Positions 1 to 8,412 of a stretch of DNA of 64,000 bases are shown here, piece by piece. A program made the translations under genes and the position numbers. The notes under the pieces are model-generated. The model was given only the letters and a program-made list of their open reading frames with translations. It had not been told where the DNA came from and did no database searches. The first letter of the stretch is position 1; every line of letters begins with the position of its first letter. The DNA lies in assembly GCA_963700955.1 (NCBI GenBank), contig CAVOZH010000011.1:620001-684000 (forward strand). The letters are read 5' to 3'. The DNA is from Nocardioides_C sp963700955 (GTDB lineage Bacteria; Actinomycetota; Actinomycetes; Propionibacteriales; Nocardioidaceae).

Positions 1-891
1 CCCGTGGGCGGTCGAGTGGTGACTCTCGCGGCCGTCGACCCGTCGTCGTACCGCCGCTTCACCCCGGAGGCGACCGCCCGCGCGGACGACGTCTGGGCCC
101 GCGTGGCCGAGGGCGACCTTGCGATGGCACCTGAGCTCACCGCGGACCTGCATCAGCTGCTGGGTGGTGACGTGACGTTGGGCAACCAGGCCGGGGCGCT
201 GGCGCTGCGGGTCGGTGCACGGGCCTCCCAACCGCCCAAGATCGACGCCGTCGTCAACGAGGTCCGGGGTCGGCAGCTCGGCATGGTCCCCGACAACGCG
301 GTCCTCGTGTCGACCGAGGGCACCGACGCGACCACCGTCGCGGAAGCGCTGCGCCGCCGGGTCGGCCGCGAGCTCACCGTCTCGCCGCTGACCGAGACCC
401 TGCCGGCACAGGGCCGTCAGACCGCCTTCCTGACGGGCGGCTCGGTCGCCGCCGCGGTCGGCACGTTCACCTATCGCTACCACCAGGACGGGACGGTGGA
501 CCCGGACCCGTCGTGGGTCGCGTCGAACCTGCGCACCGAGACGGTGCCGATCCTCGGCACCGTCACCTGCCATCGCGTGATGCTCCCGCAGCTGCGCGGC
601 GCGTTGCAGGAGGTCGTCGACAGCGGCCTCGCCGACCGGATCGACCCCGGCGACTTCGGTGGCTGCTACTCCCCACGCTTCATCGCCGGCGACCCGGTCA
701 AGGGGCTCTCCCTCCACACCTGGGGGATCGCGATCGACCTCAACGTGCAGAGCAACCTGCGAGGTACGCCGGGCGAGATCGACCGCCGTGTCGTGGACAT
801 CTTCAAGAGGTGGGGGTTCGCCTGGGGCGGTGACTGGTCCTTCACCGACCCGATGCACTTCGAGCTCGCCGCGCTCGTCCGGCCACGCTGA
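1..891 (+). CDS. M15-like D-Ala-D-Ala carboxypeptidase family protein (5' partial)
   Basis: The C-terminal half carries the VanY/M15-type zinc metallopeptidase pattern: SLHTWGIAID (zinc-ligand candidates H238 and D245, counting from the GTG at 4) and DPMHFE near the end (H285). This family trims D-alanyl peptide bonds in cell-wall peptides. The frame is open to the window edge, so the N-terminus, including any signal peptide or anchor, is probably missing. Residues 1-140 have no recognisable domain. A close paralogue lies at 5214-6125 and shares the whole C-terminal block from GGSVAAAVGTF onward. Peptidase family confidence is good; the substrate is inferred only. Confidence 0.75.
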   Translation, partial: PVGGRVVTLAAVDPSSYRRFTPEATARADDVWARVAEGDLAMAPELTADLHQLLGGDVTLGNQAGALALRVGARASQPPKIDAVVNEVRGRQLGMVPDNAVLVSTEGTDATTVAEALRRRVGRELTVSPLTETLPAQGRQTAFLTGGSVAAAVGTFTYRYHQDGTVDPDPSWVASNLRTETVPILGTVTCHRVMLPQLRGALQEVVDSGLADRIDPGDFGGCYSPRFIAGDPVKGLSLHTWGIAIDLNVQSNLRGTPGEIDRRVVDIFKRWGFAWGGDWSFTDPMHFELAALVRPR

Positions 892-997
892 GCCGAAACG
901 GCTCGCGTCGCTCGGAGAAGGAGTCGCGGGCCGGGGGTGCGCGGAGGCCTCGTCCTGTCCCGCGACATACTCGGCTCACCCGATCTGAGGAGCTTGC

Positions 998-1969
998 ATG
1001 CGTGCGGTCCAGGTAGTCCGGCTCGATGGTCCCTCCGGTGTCGACATCGTCGAGGTGCCCGAACCCACCGCGGCGGCGGAGGGGGAGCTGCTCGTGGAGG
1101 TGCATGCGGTCGGCGTCAGCTTTCCTGACCTCCTGCTCTCGGCGGGGAAGTACCAGCTCAAGCCGGAGACTCCCTTCCAGCTCGGCGTGGACTTCGCCGG
1201 TGTCGTGCGCGAGGCGCCCGAGGGTTCCGGCCACAGCGCCGGCGACCGCGTGGCCTGCGTCCTGCCTTACGGTGGAGGCGCGGACCTCGTGGCGCTCGAC
1301 CCGGAGAGCGTCTTCCCGCTTCCTGACGCGATGAGCTTCGAGCAGGGCGCGGCACTGCCGATGAACTACCTGACCGCCCAGTTCGCGCTCGCCACCCGTG
1401 GCCAGGTGCAGGAGGGCGAGACCGTCCTCGTGCACGGGGCGGCCGGCGGTGTCGGCACCGCGACGATCCAGGTCGCCAAGGGGTACGGCGCCCAGGTGAT
1501 CGCCGTGGTGTCCACCGAGGGGAAGGCGCAGGTGGCGAAGGACGCCGGAGCCGACGAGGCGGTGCTCGTCGACGGGTTCCTGGCAGCCGCGAAGGAGCTC
1601 ACCGGTGGCCGCGGGGTCGATGTGGTCGTCGACGTGGTCGGGGGCGACCTGATGACCGACTCGCTGCGTTCCCTCGCTCCGCTCGGCCGGGTGCTGGTGG
1701 TCGGCTTCACCGCCGGGGCGATCCCCGAGGTGAAGGTCAACCGCCTGCTGCTGAACAACGTCGACGTCCGGGGCGTCGGCTGGGGTGCCTACGCGATGGT
1801 GCGGCCCGGGTTCATGCGCCAGCAGTGGGACGAGCTGATGCCGATGATGGAGTCGGGGGTCGTCAACCCGCCGATCGGCAGGAGCTACCCGCTCGAGGAT
1901 GTCCGCCAGGCGCTGACCGACATGGCCGAGCGCCGTTCGACCGGAAAGTCGGTCCTCACGCTCAGGTGA
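998..1969 (+). CDS. zinc-free MDR family NADPH:quinone oxidoreductase
   Basis: A 323-residue medium-chain dehydrogenase/reductase. The N-terminal GroES-like fold (1-120) lacks the zinc-ligand cysteines of alcohol dehydrogenases. The Rossmann motif AAGGVG sits at residues 148-153 and is followed by an NADPH-binding fold. Length and layout match the QOR/zeta-crystallin group, which reduces quinones or enones with NADPH in the cytosol. The ATG at 998 is preceded by a TGAGGAG ribosome site about 5 bases away. A second member of the same superfamily is at 48366-49343. The physiological substrate cannot be read from sequence. Confidence 0.85.
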   Translation: MRAVQVVRLDGPSGVDIVEVPEPTAAAEGELLVEVHAVGVSFPDLLLSAGKYQLKPETPFQLGVDFAGVVREAPEGSGHSAGDRVACVLPYGGGADLVALDPESVFPLPDAMSFEQGAALPMNYLTAQFALATRGQVQEGETVLVHGAAGGVGTATIQVAKGYGAQVIAVVSTEGKAQVAKDAGADEAVLVDGFLAAAKELTGGRGVDVVVDVVGGDLMTDSLRSLAPLGRVLVVGFTAGAIPEVKVNRLLLNNVDVRGVGWGAYAMVRPGFMRQQWDELMPMMESGVVNPPIGRSYPLEDVRQALTDMAERRSTGKSVLTLR

Positions 1970-2024
1970 CCGGCAGCCGACCTCGGACACCCCGGGCGCT
2001 GAGACCGGGACAGCCAGGGGCCCC

Positions 2025-2318
2025 TCAGGCCTCCAGGTCGGCGTACTCCGGGTTCTTCTCGATGAAGGCCTTGATGAACGGGCACTTGGCGCGCAGCTTC
2101 ATCCCGCGCTCTCGCACGTCGTCGAGGGCGCCGCGGGCGAGGTCCGAGCCCACGCCCCGGCCCTCGAAGGCGTCGTCGACCTCGGTGTGGGTGAAGATCC
2201 GGACGCCGTCCACGTCCGAGTACTCCGCGAAGCCTGCGACCACACCCGCGTCGGTGGACGCCTCGTAGCGGCTCAGGCCGGAGTTCTCCTGCACGGTCAC
2301 GTCGGCACGATCGGTCAT
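2025..2318 (-). CDS. small GNAT-type N-acetyltransferase (YjdJ-like)
   Basis: A 97-residue single-domain protein with the acetyl-CoA loop EGRGVGSDLA (about residues 52-61) and the C-terminal pattern KCPFIKAFIEKNPEYADL, typical of the short YjdJ-like GNAT group. These proteins probably acetylate small molecules or protein amines; the substrate is unknown. The start is the ATG at 2318 (MTDRADVTV). The gene is divergent from the next one, across a 150-base gap holding a perfect 16-bp palindrome. Confidence 0.8.
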   Translation of the reverse strand: MTDRADVTVQENSGLSRYEASTDAGVVAGFAEYSDVDGVRIFTHTEVDDAFEGRGVGSDLARGALDDVRERGMKLRAKCPFIKAFIEKNPEYADLEA

Positions 2319-2423
2319 GTGGCTGTTGTACCCCGGGTCGTCGCTGTGAACCCCCGGCACTGGCCTAACCCCTCCGCATTGACTATTGCCGCGGTGAAGC
2401 CGACCGAGAAGCGTGAGGTGCGA

Positions 2424-2439
2424 CCGGTGGCGCCACCGG
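2424..2439. promoter_or_regulatory. perfect 16-bp palindrome in a divergent intergenic region
   Basis: CCGGTGGCGCCACCGG is fully self-complementary. It sits between the small GNAT gene (minus) and the tandem-domain gene beginning at 2469 (plus), 30 bases before the latter start. It could be an operator or an mRNA hairpin in the 5' leader. No regulator can be assigned. Confidence 0.4.
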
Positions 2440-2468
2440 GGCGCTGCCCCATCCGAAGGGGGTAGACC

Positions 2469-3092
2469 GTGTACGCACGTTCCACCACACTTCACGCTCA
2501 GTCCGGCTCCATCGACGCCGGTATCGCGAACTTCCGTGACGAGACCCTCCCCGCGCTGCAAGGCATTGAGGGCTTCGTCGGCGCCTCTCTGATCGTCGAC
2601 CGGGACTCCGGCCTCTGCATCGCCACCACGAACTGGTCCTCGGCAGACGCCAGGCAGGCGAGCGCGGAGAGGGTTGTGCCGATTCGTGACCGCGCCAGCG
2701 CCGCCCTGGGGGCAACGTCCGCCGAGGTCGGCGAGTGGGAGATCGCAGGCATGCACCGGGAGCACTACTCGGAGCCCGGGGCCTGTGTCCGGACCACCTG
2801 GCTGCGCACCGACCCCAGCCAGCTCGAGCGGCTGGTCGACGCGTGGAGGATGCGCGTGCTATCGGCGCTCGACGGCATGGCCGGCTTCTGCAGCGCCAGC
2901 CTCATGCTCGACCGCGCATCAGGTCGTGCGGTCGGCACCGCAACGTTCGCAAGCCGCGAGACGCTGGAGGCGAGCCGGAAGCAGACGGAGATCGTCAGGG
3001 GCGAGGCCACCAAGCAGGCAGGCGCCGAGGTCATGAACGTCCAGGAGTTCGAGCTCGCGGTGGCGCACCTCCACGAGCCCGCGATGGCCTGA
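2469..3092 (+). CDS. protein with two tandem dimeric alpha/beta barrel (ABM-like) repeats
   Basis: A 207-residue protein made of two copies of a ferredoxin-like module. Residues about 1-100 and 105-205 both contain the pattern ...(L/M)...G(F)xxASL(I/M)xDR(D/A)SGxAxxT...ASA, with LPALQGIEGFVGASL in the first and LSALDGMAGFCSASL in the second. This resembles the antibiotic-biosynthesis-monooxygenase/stress-response dimeric barrel fold, here fused so that one chain forms a pseudo-dimer. No catalytic residues are evident, so the function is unassigned. The start is a GTG after an AAGGGGG-like ribosome site. Confidence 0.65.
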   Translation: MYARSTTLHAQSGSIDAGIANFRDETLPALQGIEGFVGASLIVDRDSGLCIATTNWSSADARQASAERVVPIRDRASAALGATSAEVGEWEIAGMHREHYSEPGACVRTTWLRTDPSQLERLVDAWRMRVLSALDGMAGFCSASLMLDRASGRAVGTATFASRETLEASRKQTEIVRGEATKQAGAEVMNVQEFELAVAHLHEPAMA

Positions 3093-3187
3093 CCGAGGGT
3101 CGTGGCAGCGGGCGGTCGCACCCCACCCGCTGCCGGCGCGCTGCGGTCGTGCGGCCGAGTCGGCCCACCTGCCGCATGGCCCGGGGC

Positions 3188-3193
3188 TAAGGT
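3188..3193 (+). promoter_or_regulatory. -10 box for leaderless M13 peptidase mRNA
   Basis: TAAGGT ends 7 bases before the GTG at 3201. This is the same TAnnnT-N6-8-start geometry seen before many genes in the window, and it decides the start at 3201 over in-frame alternatives further upstream. Confidence 0.5.
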
Positions 3194-3200
3194 GGCGGGC

Positions 3201-5153
3201 GTGACGATCCTCGACGACGCCAAAGACGGCATGAACCCCCAGATCCGGCCCCAGGACGACCTCTTCGGGCACGTGAACGGCACCTGGTTCGAGACCGCGG
3301 AGATCCCCGCGGACCGCTCGGCGTGGGGCCCCTTCGTCCAGCTCTCCGACCAGTCGGAGGAGCGCGTCCGCGAGATCATCGAGGACGCCGCCGCGGGCAG
3401 GATCGGCGGCGAGAACGGCGCGAAGATCGGCGACCTGTACGCCAGCTTCATGGACGAGCAGCGCGTCGAGGCGCTCGGCTTCGCCCCGATCCGGGACATG
3501 CTCGCCGACGCCGCCAACGTCGCCGACACCAGCGAGCTGCTCCACTTCGTGGGAGAGCTCGAGCGGCTCGGTGGCGGTGGGCTGTTCGGGTCGTACGTCG
3601 ACACCGACGACCGGAACTCCGACCGCTACATCCTCAACGTCCTCCAGGGCGGCCTCGGGCTGCCCGACGAGTCGTACTACCGCGAGGAGAAGTTCGCCGA
3701 GATCCGGGAGAAGTACCTCGCGCACCTGACCCGGATGTTCTCCCTCGTCGACCGCGACGACGCCGAGCAGGCCGCCCAGGTCGTGCTCGACGTCGAGACC
3801 CGGCTCGCCCAGGGCCACTGGGAGCGTGCGGAGACGCGCGACGTCCTCAAGACCTACAACCTCACCTCGCTCGACGAGCTGACCAAGCTCGCGCCCACCG
3901 TCGACTGGACCGCGTGGCGCGACGGGCTCGGCAGCGCTGAGCAGGTGCTCGCCGAGACGGTGGTCCGGCAGCCGAGCTACCTCACGCACCTTTCGACGGC
4001 GCTCGAGGAGATCCCGATCGAGCAGTGGCGCGAATGGCTCGCCATCCGGGTCGTCCGGCGCGCTGCGCCGTACCTCTCCTCGGCCTTCGTCGAGGAGAAC
4101 TTCGACTTCTACGGCCGCACCCTGAGCGGCACCCCCGAGCTGCGAGCGCGCTGGAAGCGCGGCGTCTCCCTGGTCGAGGGAGCGCTCGGGGAGGCCGTCG
4201 GCGAGGAGTACGTCGCACGTCACTTCCCGCCGAGCTCGAAGGCGAAGATGGACGAGCTCGTCGCGAACCTGATCGAGGCCTACCGCCGCAACATCGCGGC
4301 TCTGGACTGGATGGGCGAGGAGACGAAGGAGCGTGCCTTCGAGAAGCTCGAGACGTTCAACCCCAAGATCGGGTACCCGAAGAAGTTCCGCGACTACTCC
4401 GCGCTCGAGATCCGTCACGACGACCTGATGCTGAACGTCGAGGCGTCCGCGGCCTTCGAGACCGACCGCCAGCTGAACAAGATCGGCTCCCCGGTCGACC
4501 GTGACGAGTGGTTCATGCTGCCGCAGACGGTCAACGCCTACTACAACCCTGGCACCAACGAGATCTGCTTCCCCGCGGGCATCCTGCAGAAGCCGTTCTT
4601 CGACCCCGAGGCGGACCCGGCAGAGAACTACGGCGGTATCGGCGCCGTGATCGGCCACGAGGTCGGCCACGGCTTCGACGACCAGGGCTCGCAGTACGAC
4701 GGCGCCGGCAACCTCAACGAGTGGTGGACCGAGGCCGACCGCGCGGCGTTCAAGGAGCGATCCGACAAGCTCATCGCGCAGTACAACGCCTTCGAGCCGC
4801 GCGACCTCCCCGGCGAGAAGGTCAACGGCGCGCTGACCGTAGGCGAGAACATCGGCGACCTCGGCGGGCTGACGATCGCGCACAAGGCCTACCTGATCAG
4901 CCTCGGCGACGAGCCGATGCCCGAGGAGGACGGTCTGACCGGCTCGCAGCGGGTGTTCCTCAACTGGGCGCACGTGTGGCGGACCAAGCGTCGCAAGGAG
5001 CAGATGCAGCAGTTCCTCACCGTCGACCCGCACAGCCCGGCGGAGTTCCGCGCGAACATCGTCCGGAACCTCGACGAGTTCCACGAGGCCTTCGCCACCA
5101 GCCCGGGGGACGGCCTGTGGCTCGACCCGGAGCAGCGCGTCCGCATCTGGTGA
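3201..5153 (+). CDS. M13 family zinc metallopeptidase (PepO/neprilysin-like)
   Basis: A 650-residue M13 endopeptidase. It has the gluzincin motif HEVGH at residues 486-490 (context IGHEVGHGFDD), the third zinc ligand in ENIGDLGG (E549), and the family hallmark NAYYNP before the active site. M13 enzymes cleave oligopeptides. There is no signal peptide or membrane anchor from the chosen GTG, so it is probably cytosolic like bacterial PepO. The start fits a leaderless mRNA (TAAGGT 7 bases upstream). The length is typical for the family. Confidence 0.92.
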   Translation: MTILDDAKDGMNPQIRPQDDLFGHVNGTWFETAEIPADRSAWGPFVQLSDQSEERVREIIEDAAAGRIGGENGAKIGDLYASFMDEQRVEALGFAPIRDMLADAANVADTSELLHFVGELERLGGGGLFGSYVDTDDRNSDRYILNVLQGGLGLPDESYYREEKFAEIREKYLAHLTRMFSLVDRDDAEQAAQVVLDVETRLAQGHWERAETRDVLKTYNLTSLDELTKLAPTVDWTAWRDGLGSAEQVLAETVVRQPSYLTHLSTALEEIPIEQWREWLAIRVVRRAAPYLSSAFVEENFDFYGRTLSGTPELRARWKRGVSLVEGALGEAVGEEYVARHFPPSSKAKMDELVANLIEAYRRNIAALDWMGEETKERAFEKLETFNPKIGYPKKFRDYSALEIRHDDLMLNVEASAAFETDRQLNKIGSPVDRDEWFMLPQTVNAYYNPGTNEICFPAGILQKPFFDPEADPAENYGGIGAVIGHEVGHGFDDQGSQYDGAGNLNEWWTEADRAAFKERSDKLIAQYNAFEPRDLPGEKVNGALTVGENIGDLGGLTIAHKAYLISLGDEPMPEEDGLTGSQRVFLNWAHVWRTKRRKEQMQQFLTVDPHSPAEFRANIVRNLDEFHEAFATSPGDGLWLDPEQRVRIW

Positions 5154-5213
5154 GCGCGTCTACACTTGACGCTTTCGGGTCCGGAGAGCGGCCCACGCGC
5201 TGAGGGGGTGGCG

Positions 5214-6125
5214 ATGGCGGTACGTCCGGCCCGGTCGATGTGCTCGCCCGCCCGCGGCCTCGTCGTGGGCGCCGTACTCCTGCTGCTCACCCCGCTGGCA
5301 GCGTGCAAGACCGAGACGAGCGACGCGGTCGACCCGTCCGCCGCCGGGGCGCGGAGCTCGACCGTCCCGGACCCGTCGGAGCAACCGACGGGCGGCTCCC
5401 CGAGCGATCCGGCCTCGACGCCACCAGCACCGGGCACGTCGCCGGGCGAGGACACGAGCGGACTGCCTCAGGGTGCCGAGAAGCCGAAGGTCCTCCAGGG
5501 CGGTGGCTTCGCCTCGGCGGTGCCCGGCAGCGACGCCCCCGACCGCAAGGTGGACGTCGGGCCGCAGTACGCCGTGAGCGACGACCTCGACATCAAGGAG
5601 ATCGAGCGCCTGGTCAAGGCGGTCGAGCGGATCGCGAAGCAGCAGAGAGTCGGGCAACCGCTCGTCTCGGGCGGCTCGGTGGCCGCAGCGGTCGGCACCT
5701 TCAGCTACCGGTGGTTCGGTGATGGCACGGTCCAGCCGGATCCGGGCTGGGTGGCGGCGAACATCCGGACCGAGTCGGTGCCGCTGCTGGGCAACGTGAC
5801 AGGGCACAAGGTGCTCTTCCCGCAGCTGCGGGCCGCGCTGCGCGAGGTGATCGCGCGTGGCCTCGCCGACCAGATCCACCCGGCGGAGTTCGGGGGCTGC
5901 TACGTCCCACGGTTCATCGGCCGCGACCCCCGGCAGGGGCTCTCTCTGCACACCTGGGGGATCGCGGTGGACCTGAACGTTCCCGGGAACCAGCGCGGCA
6001 GCGCGGGCGAGATGAACCGCGACGTGGTGGCGATCTTCAAGAAGTGGGGCTTCGCCTGGGGCGGCGACTGGAGCTGGACCGACCCCATGCACTTCGAGCT
6101 GAACCGGGTGGTCACCGTCCGCTGA
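5214..6125 (+). CDS. M15-like peptidase lipoprotein
   Basis: A 303-residue exported protein. The N-terminus has a basic stretch, a hydrophobic core and the lipobox LAAC, followed by a Ser/Pro/Thr-rich linker, so it is probably a lipid-anchored surface protein. The C-terminal M15-type domain has SLHTWGIAVD (H246, D253) and DPMHFE (H293). It is a paralogue of the gene at 1-891, almost identical in motif order. The ATG at 5214 follows a GAGGGGG ribosome site at proper spacing, whereas the GTG at 5208 overlaps it. It probably acts on peptidoglycan peptides; this is inferred from the family. Confidence 0.8.
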   Translation: MAVRPARSMCSPARGLVVGAVLLLLTPLAACKTETSDAVDPSAAGARSSTVPDPSEQPTGGSPSDPASTPPAPGTSPGEDTSGLPQGAEKPKVLQGGGFASAVPGSDAPDRKVDVGPQYAVSDDLDIKEIERLVKAVERIAKQQRVGQPLVSGGSVAAAVGTFSYRWFGDGTVQPDPGWVAANIRTESVPLLGNVTGHKVLFPQLRAALREVIARGLADQIHPAEFGGCYVPRFIGRDPRQGLSLHTWGIAVDLNVPGNQRGSAGEMNRDVVAIFKKWGFAWGGDWSWTDPMHFELNRVVTVR

Positions 6126-6132
6126 CGGCCGC

Positions 6133-6162
6133 CCGGCCCGGGTCCAGTCGCAGCCGGGCCGG
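6133..6162. terminator. hairpin between convergent genes
   Basis: CCGGCCCGG (6133-6141) and CCGGGCCGG (6154-6162) form a perfect 9-bp stem around a 12-base loop, between the M15-like lipoprotein (plus) and the DHA2 exporter (minus). There is no T-run, so this would be a T-less or factor-assisted terminator. Confidence 0.45.
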
Positions 6163-6239
6163 TCGTCGGGCCCCCTGGCGCCCGAGCGCCGCGCCGGTCG
6201 TCGGCCCCGAAGAGCCGACGCCGGCGCGACGGCGCACGC

Positions 6240-7769
6240 TCAGTGCATCAGCACCGGCGGCAGGTCCTCGTCGCCGATCTCGGCCGGGGTGGTGGGCTGC
6301 CGCTTGGGCAGCATGGCCGCCGGCACGAGACACAGCGCGACGAGCGCGGTGCCCACCAGGAACGCGAGCCCGAACGAGTCGGCCGCCTGCGTGAACCCCT
6401 GAGCGAGCGCGGCCGCGGGCACCTTCTCGGCGATGGTCGGGTCCTGCTGGGAGGCGATTGCCGCCCCGGCGAGCCCCTTGCCCTTGATCGAGTTGGTCAG
6501 GATCACCGAGAAGACCGCGGTGCCGATCGAGCCGGCAACCTGCTGGACGATGTTCATCAGCGTCGAGCCGCGCGCGATGTTGTGGTCGGTCAGCGTCTGC
6601 AGCGCAGCCGTCATGATCGGCATCATGGTGGCCCCCATGCCGAGACCCATCACGAACAGGCCGCCGAGCAGAAGCGTGTAGGAGGTGTCGGCGCCCACCT
6701 GGGTGAAGACCGCCATCCCCGCCACGATCAGCGCGATGCCGGTGAGCACGATCCGCCCCGTGCCCGTGCGGTCCGCGAGGTTGCCGGCGATCGGCATGCT
6801 GACCATCGCGCCGAGGCCCTGAGGTGCGAGGAGCAGTCCGGCGGCCAGGGTGGTCTCGCCGCGGATCTGCAGGAAGTACGACGGGAACAGCAGGCTGGCA
6901 CCGAAGAACGCGGTCGCGAACAGGCTCATCGTGATCACCGCGATGGTGAGCTGGCGGTTCCTGAACAGGTGCAGGTCGATCAGCGGGTGCACGGTGCGGA
7001 AGGCGTGGAAGACGAACGCCACGACCAGGACCAGGCCGATCGCCGCGGGCACCAGCACCTTCGCGGCGAGCAGGGTGCCGGTCTCAGGGGTCGAGGAGAC
7101 GCCGTACAGGAAGGCCGCCAGCCCTGGCGAGAGCAGGAGCATCCCGACGAAGTCGAAGGACTCCGACGGCTCAGGCGAGTCGGAGGGAAGCACGAGCGCG
7201 GCGAAGACCAGCGCGCCCAGTCCGATCGGGAGGTTGATCAGGAAGATCCAGTGCCAGCTGGCGCTGTCGATCAGCCAGCCACCGAGGATCGGGCCGCCGA
7301 TGGGGCCGAGGAGCATCGGGATGCCCAGGACGGCCATCACCCGGCCGATCCGGTGCGGACCCGCGGCGCGGGTCATGATCGTCATGCCGAGCGGCATCAG
7401 CATGCCGCCGCCGAGGCCCTGCAGGACCCGGAAGGCCACGAGCATGGAGATGCTGTCGGCGAGGCTGCACAGCACCGAGCCTGCGGTGAACAGCACGAGC
7501 GCGAGCATGAACAGGCGCTTGGTGCCGAACCGGTCCGCCGCCCACCCGGTCAGCGGGATGACGGTGGCCAGGGCCAGGGTGTAACCGGTCATCGCCCAGG
7601 CGACCTGGGCGTAGGTGGCGTGGAACTGGTTCATGAACGTCGGCAGCGCCACGCTGACCACGGTCACGTCGAGGATCGACATGATCGCGGAGAGTACGAC
7701 GACGCCGGCGACGAGCAGGACGTCCTTGTCGAGCTTGTCCGACTCGGCGACGGGGGTGTTATTGGGCAT
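6240..7769 (-). CDS. DHA2 family MFS drug exporter (EmrB/QacA type)
   Basis: A 509-residue, strongly hydrophobic protein with about 14 predicted membrane segments. It has the DHA2 motif LDVTVVSVALP in TM1, GxxADRFGTKR (motif A) and GGPILGGWL (motif C of drug:H+ antiporters). These proteins export lipophilic drugs or metabolites by proton antiport. The start ATG at 7769 lies 6 bases after TAGCAT (minus strand, 7776-7781), a leaderless layout. No dedicated regulator is adjacent. The substrate is unknown. Confidence 0.9.
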   Translation of the reverse strand: MPNNTPVAESDKLDKDVLLVAGVVVLSAIMSILDVTVVSVALPTFMNQFHATYAQVAWAMTGYTLALATVIPLTGWAADRFGTKRLFMLALVLFTAGSVLCSLADSISMLVAFRVLQGLGGGMLMPLGMTIMTRAAGPHRIGRVMAVLGIPMLLGPIGGPILGGWLIDSASWHWIFLINLPIGLGALVFAALVLPSDSPEPSESFDFVGMLLLSPGLAAFLYGVSSTPETGTLLAAKVLVPAAIGLVLVVAFVFHAFRTVHPLIDLHLFRNRQLTIAVITMSLFATAFFGASLLFPSYFLQIRGETTLAAGLLLAPQGLGAMVSMPIAGNLADRTGTGRIVLTGIALIVAGMAVFTQVGADTSYTLLLGGLFVMGLGMGATMMPIMTAALQTLTDHNIARGSTLMNIVQQVAGSIGTAVFSVILTNSIKGKGLAGAAIASQQDPTIAEKVPAAALAQGFTQAADSFGLAFLVGTALVALCLVPAAMLPKRQPTTPAEIGDEDLPPVLMH

Positions 7770-7864
7770 TCGCGGATGCTAACGGCGCATACCGACAGCA
7801 ATCAGGCGGTTGACCCAAACCGTGACGTGACCCTGGCGACACTCGCCGAACGCCGCCGGGCCGG

Positions 7865-8350
7865 TCAGAGCGCGGCTTCGACCGCCTCGACCACGCGCGC
7901 GTCCTGCGGCTCGACACCAGGGCTGAAGCGCGCGACCACTGAGCCGGAGCCGTCGAGGAGGAACTTCTCGAAGTTCCACTGGATGTCGCCGCTGCGACCC
8001 TCCTCGTCAGCCGCTTCCACCAGGGATGCGTAGATCGGGTGGCGGCCCTCGCCGTTCACCTCGACCTTCTCGGTCATCGGGAAGGTGACCCCGTACGTCG
8101 ACGAGCAGAACTCCGCGATCTCCTCGGAGGTCCCCGGCTCCTGGCCCCCGAACTGGTTGCACGGGATGCCGACGACGGCGAACCCCTGTTCGGCGTACTT
8201 CTCGTGCAGGGCCTCGAGGCCGGTGTACTGCGGCGTCAGCCCGCACTTGGACGCGACGTTGACGAGGAGCGCGGGGCGGCCGCCGGTGATCTCGCCGAGG
8301 GTTGCGGGAGACCCGTCGAGGCGGGCGATCTGAGTGTCGAGAAGGCTCAT
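7865..8350 (-). CDS. glutathione peroxidase family thiol peroxidase
   Basis: A 161-residue GPx-fold protein with the full peroxidatic tetrad: C36 in ASKCGLT, Q70 in FGGQEPG, W125 and N126 in WNFEKFL. It uses Cys rather than selenocysteine. Actinobacteria generally lack glutathione, so thioredoxin or another thiol is the likely reductant (family knowledge). The ATG at 8350 follows TAGTCT by 6 bases. It is a cytosolic enzyme that reduces H2O2 or lipid hydroperoxides. Confidence 0.92.
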   Translation of the reverse strand: MSLLDTQIARLDGSPATLGEITGGRPALLVNVASKCGLTPQYTGLEALHEKYAEQGFAVVGIPCNQFGGQEPGTSEEIAEFCSSTYGVTFPMTEKVEVNGEGRHPIYASLVEAADEEGRSGDIQWNFEKFLLDGSGSVVARFSPGVEPQDARVVEAVEAAL

Positions 8351-8412
8351 GTGGCGAGACTAGCGAGGTCGGGGAGGCGACCCGAGCCGCACTCGACCGA
8401 GCCGCGGTCGTC

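Noticed and set aside
2919..5084. Very long open frame (721 codons) on the minus strand opposite the M13 peptidase
   Set aside because: It is an antisense frame produced by high GC at third codon positions. Its translation is low-complexity (Leu/Val/Arg/Asp-rich), whereas the plus strand has clear M13 motifs.
6243..8033. Open frame of about 596 codons on the plus strand opposite the DHA2 exporter and GPx genes
   Set aside because: Composition is dominated by Arg/His/Glu/Asp and Gly with no domain; it spans two well-supported minus-strand genes.
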